Shown here: positions 4,619-5,531 of the stretch, piece by piece
Layout of the letters: each line of letters starts with the position of its first letter
Position numbering within the stretch: position 1 is the first letter of the stretch
From: Afipia sp.
Lineage (GTDB): Bacteria > Pseudomonadota > Alphaproteobacteria > Rhizobiales > Xanthobacteraceae
Direction: 5' to 3'
Length of the DNA: 5,531 bases
Assembly: GCA_026400415.1 (NCBI GenBank)
Contig: JAPLPA010000587.1
Location: 1-5,531, forward strand
Made by a program: the position numbers and the translations under genes
The notes under the pieces: model-generated
What the model saw: the letters and a program-made list of their open reading frames with translations, nothing else
Database searches by the model: none
Told to the model about the DNA's origin: nothing

Positions 4619-5531
4619 ATGAGCATTTTACCCGATTCGTCGAACATGCCCGAATTGTTCTTTGGAATTGCTGGACCGATTGGAGTTGACATTGATGCAA
4701 TTAGCGACAGCCTCACTAACGCACTTCGCGCTGTTCGCTATGAGGCCGAAGTTATTCATCTCACGAAAGAGATGACAAAAGACATCAAGCTAAAATCTCC
4801 ACCGAAACCGCCCGCTGATAAAAGCTTCTACAGCGAAGTAAACTTCAAAATTGAATATCCAAACAAGCTTTGCGAAGAAATCGAAGATGCAGCGGCTCTT
4901 GCACGAGTTGCTCTTAGGTCCATAACCCAACGCCGCCAATCCCTTTCCTCTTCAAACGAGCAAAAGAAACCGCCGAGTCGTCCGACAGCATATTTAATTC
5001 GACAATTGAAACGGCCCGATGAAGTCGCGTTGCTGCGAAAAGTTTATGGCAAGCAATTTGTTTTGATTTCAGCGTATGGTCCTCAAGAAAGGCGCTTAAG
5101 ACTTATTGAAGATCGATTGAAGCGCACGTTGCCGCCATCAACTCCTTACGATGAGATTTGTCAGAAGGCTTGCGAACTCATTGACAAAGACTCCAACGAG
5201 GAAGGGAACGATTACGGACAACGTCTTCGCGAAACATTCCATCTCGCGGATGTTTTTATTGACGGTCTTTCGAAGCAGAATATGGATGAAAAACTTACTC
5301 GATTTACTCAAGCTTTTTTCGGACGCACCGACATTGCCCCAACGAAAGAAGAATATGGAATGTACGCTGCAAAATCAGCGTCACTCCGATCCGCTGACCT
5401 GTCGAGGCAAGTAGGAGCCGCGATTTTTAGCAGTGATGGAGAGCTTATAACGCAAGGCTGCAACGAGGTTCCAAAAGCTTTTGGAGGGACATATTGGGAT
5501 TCGGAAGAACCTGATTTTCGAGATGTAAAGA
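4619..5531 (+). CDS. Anti-phage dCTP/dCMP deaminase-like protein (P-loop plus deaminase), 3'-partial
   Basis: The frame is open from ATG 4619 to the window end, giving 304 residues of a protein whose family is about 500-550 long. Residues 12-24 (ELFFGIAGPIGVD) are a first strand plus a P-loop-like turn, G-I-A-G-P-I-G, in which Val-Asp replaces the Lys-Ser/Thr of a working Walker A. Residues 123-154 (TAYLIRQLKRPDEVALLRKVYG, then FVLISAYG) continue the kinase-like fold. The deaminase domain opens at about 252: SLRSADLSRQVGAAIF (255-270), then GCNEVPKAFGGTYW (280-293) and D-x-R-D (299-302). The zinc and catalytic motifs (HAE, PCxxC) come later and are not visible. Known relatives (E. coli dCTP deaminase, Vibrio AvcD) deaminate deoxycytidine nucleotides on infection and starve phage DNA synthesis. 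In Vibrio the AvcI RNA upstream restrains the enzyme. Codon and base use (40% GC in 5041-5100) differ from the genes to the left, suggesting acquisition. Confidence 0.82.
   Translation, partial: MSILPDSSNMPELFFGIAGPIGVDIDAISDSLTNALRAVRYEAEVIHLTKEMTKDIKLKSPPKPPADKSFYSEVNFKIEYPNKLCEEIEDAAALARVALRSITQRRQSLSSSNEQKKPPSRPTAYLIRQLKRPDEVALLRKVYGKQFVLISAYGPQERRLRLIEDRLKRTLPPSTPYDEICQKACELIDKDSNEEGNDYGQRLRETFHLADVFIDGLSKQNMDEKLTRFTQAFFGRTDIAPTKEEYGMYAAKSASLRSADLSRQVGAAIFSSDGELITQGCNEVPKAFGGTYWDSEEPDFRDVK

Noticed and set aside
5151..5414. An 87-codon plus-strand frame inside the deaminase gene
   Set aside because: It is in another phase within a continuous open frame with clear family motifs, so it is a shadow.

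Overview
The window looks like an alphaproteobacterial chromosome, most likely Hyphomicrobiales near Nitrobacteraceae (Bradyrhizobium, Afipia, Rhodopseudomonas or Nitrobacter). The reasons are a BA14K-family protein, a Rhizobiales-style autotransporter and GC-rich DNA on the left. The taxon is inferred from gene families, not from a marker gene.

Layout. (1) Bases 1-350, plus strand: 3' part of a secreted or membrane-anchored BA14K-family protein whose start lies before the window. (2) 375-400: strong hairpin terminator with T-runs on both sides, placed between two convergent genes. (3) 420-2942, minus strand: an autotransporter (signal peptide, beta-helical passenger with roughly 22-residue repeats, C-terminal outer-membrane beta-barrel) cut once by an in-frame TAG at 2211-2213; the frame is open on both sides. 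(4) 3079-4023, minus strand: an intact ten-helix EamA/DMT-family transporter. (5) 4024-4327: gap with no convincing gene, in which base composition drops sharply near 4260. (6) 4328-4513, minus strand: a 61-residue protein of unknown function with a strong ribosome binding site. (7) 4619-5531, plus strand and running off the end: the first 304 residues of a two-domain protein resembling the anti-phage dCTP/dCMP deaminases (AvcD type), with a P-loop-like N-terminal domain and the beginning of the zinc deaminase domain. It has no stop codon inside the window.

The left 4.2 kb reads as ordinary envelope and transport genes with no evident joint pathway. The right 1.3 kb is the accessory part: lower GC, a probable phage-defence enzyme that destroys deoxycytidine nucleotides, and a divergent small gene sharing a 105-base intergenic region that carries a perfect 10-bp palindrome. 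The small gene is the candidate for something undescribed, either a regulator or partner of the deaminase or an unrelated neighbour. The catalytic zinc motifs of the deaminase and everything downstream are outside the window.
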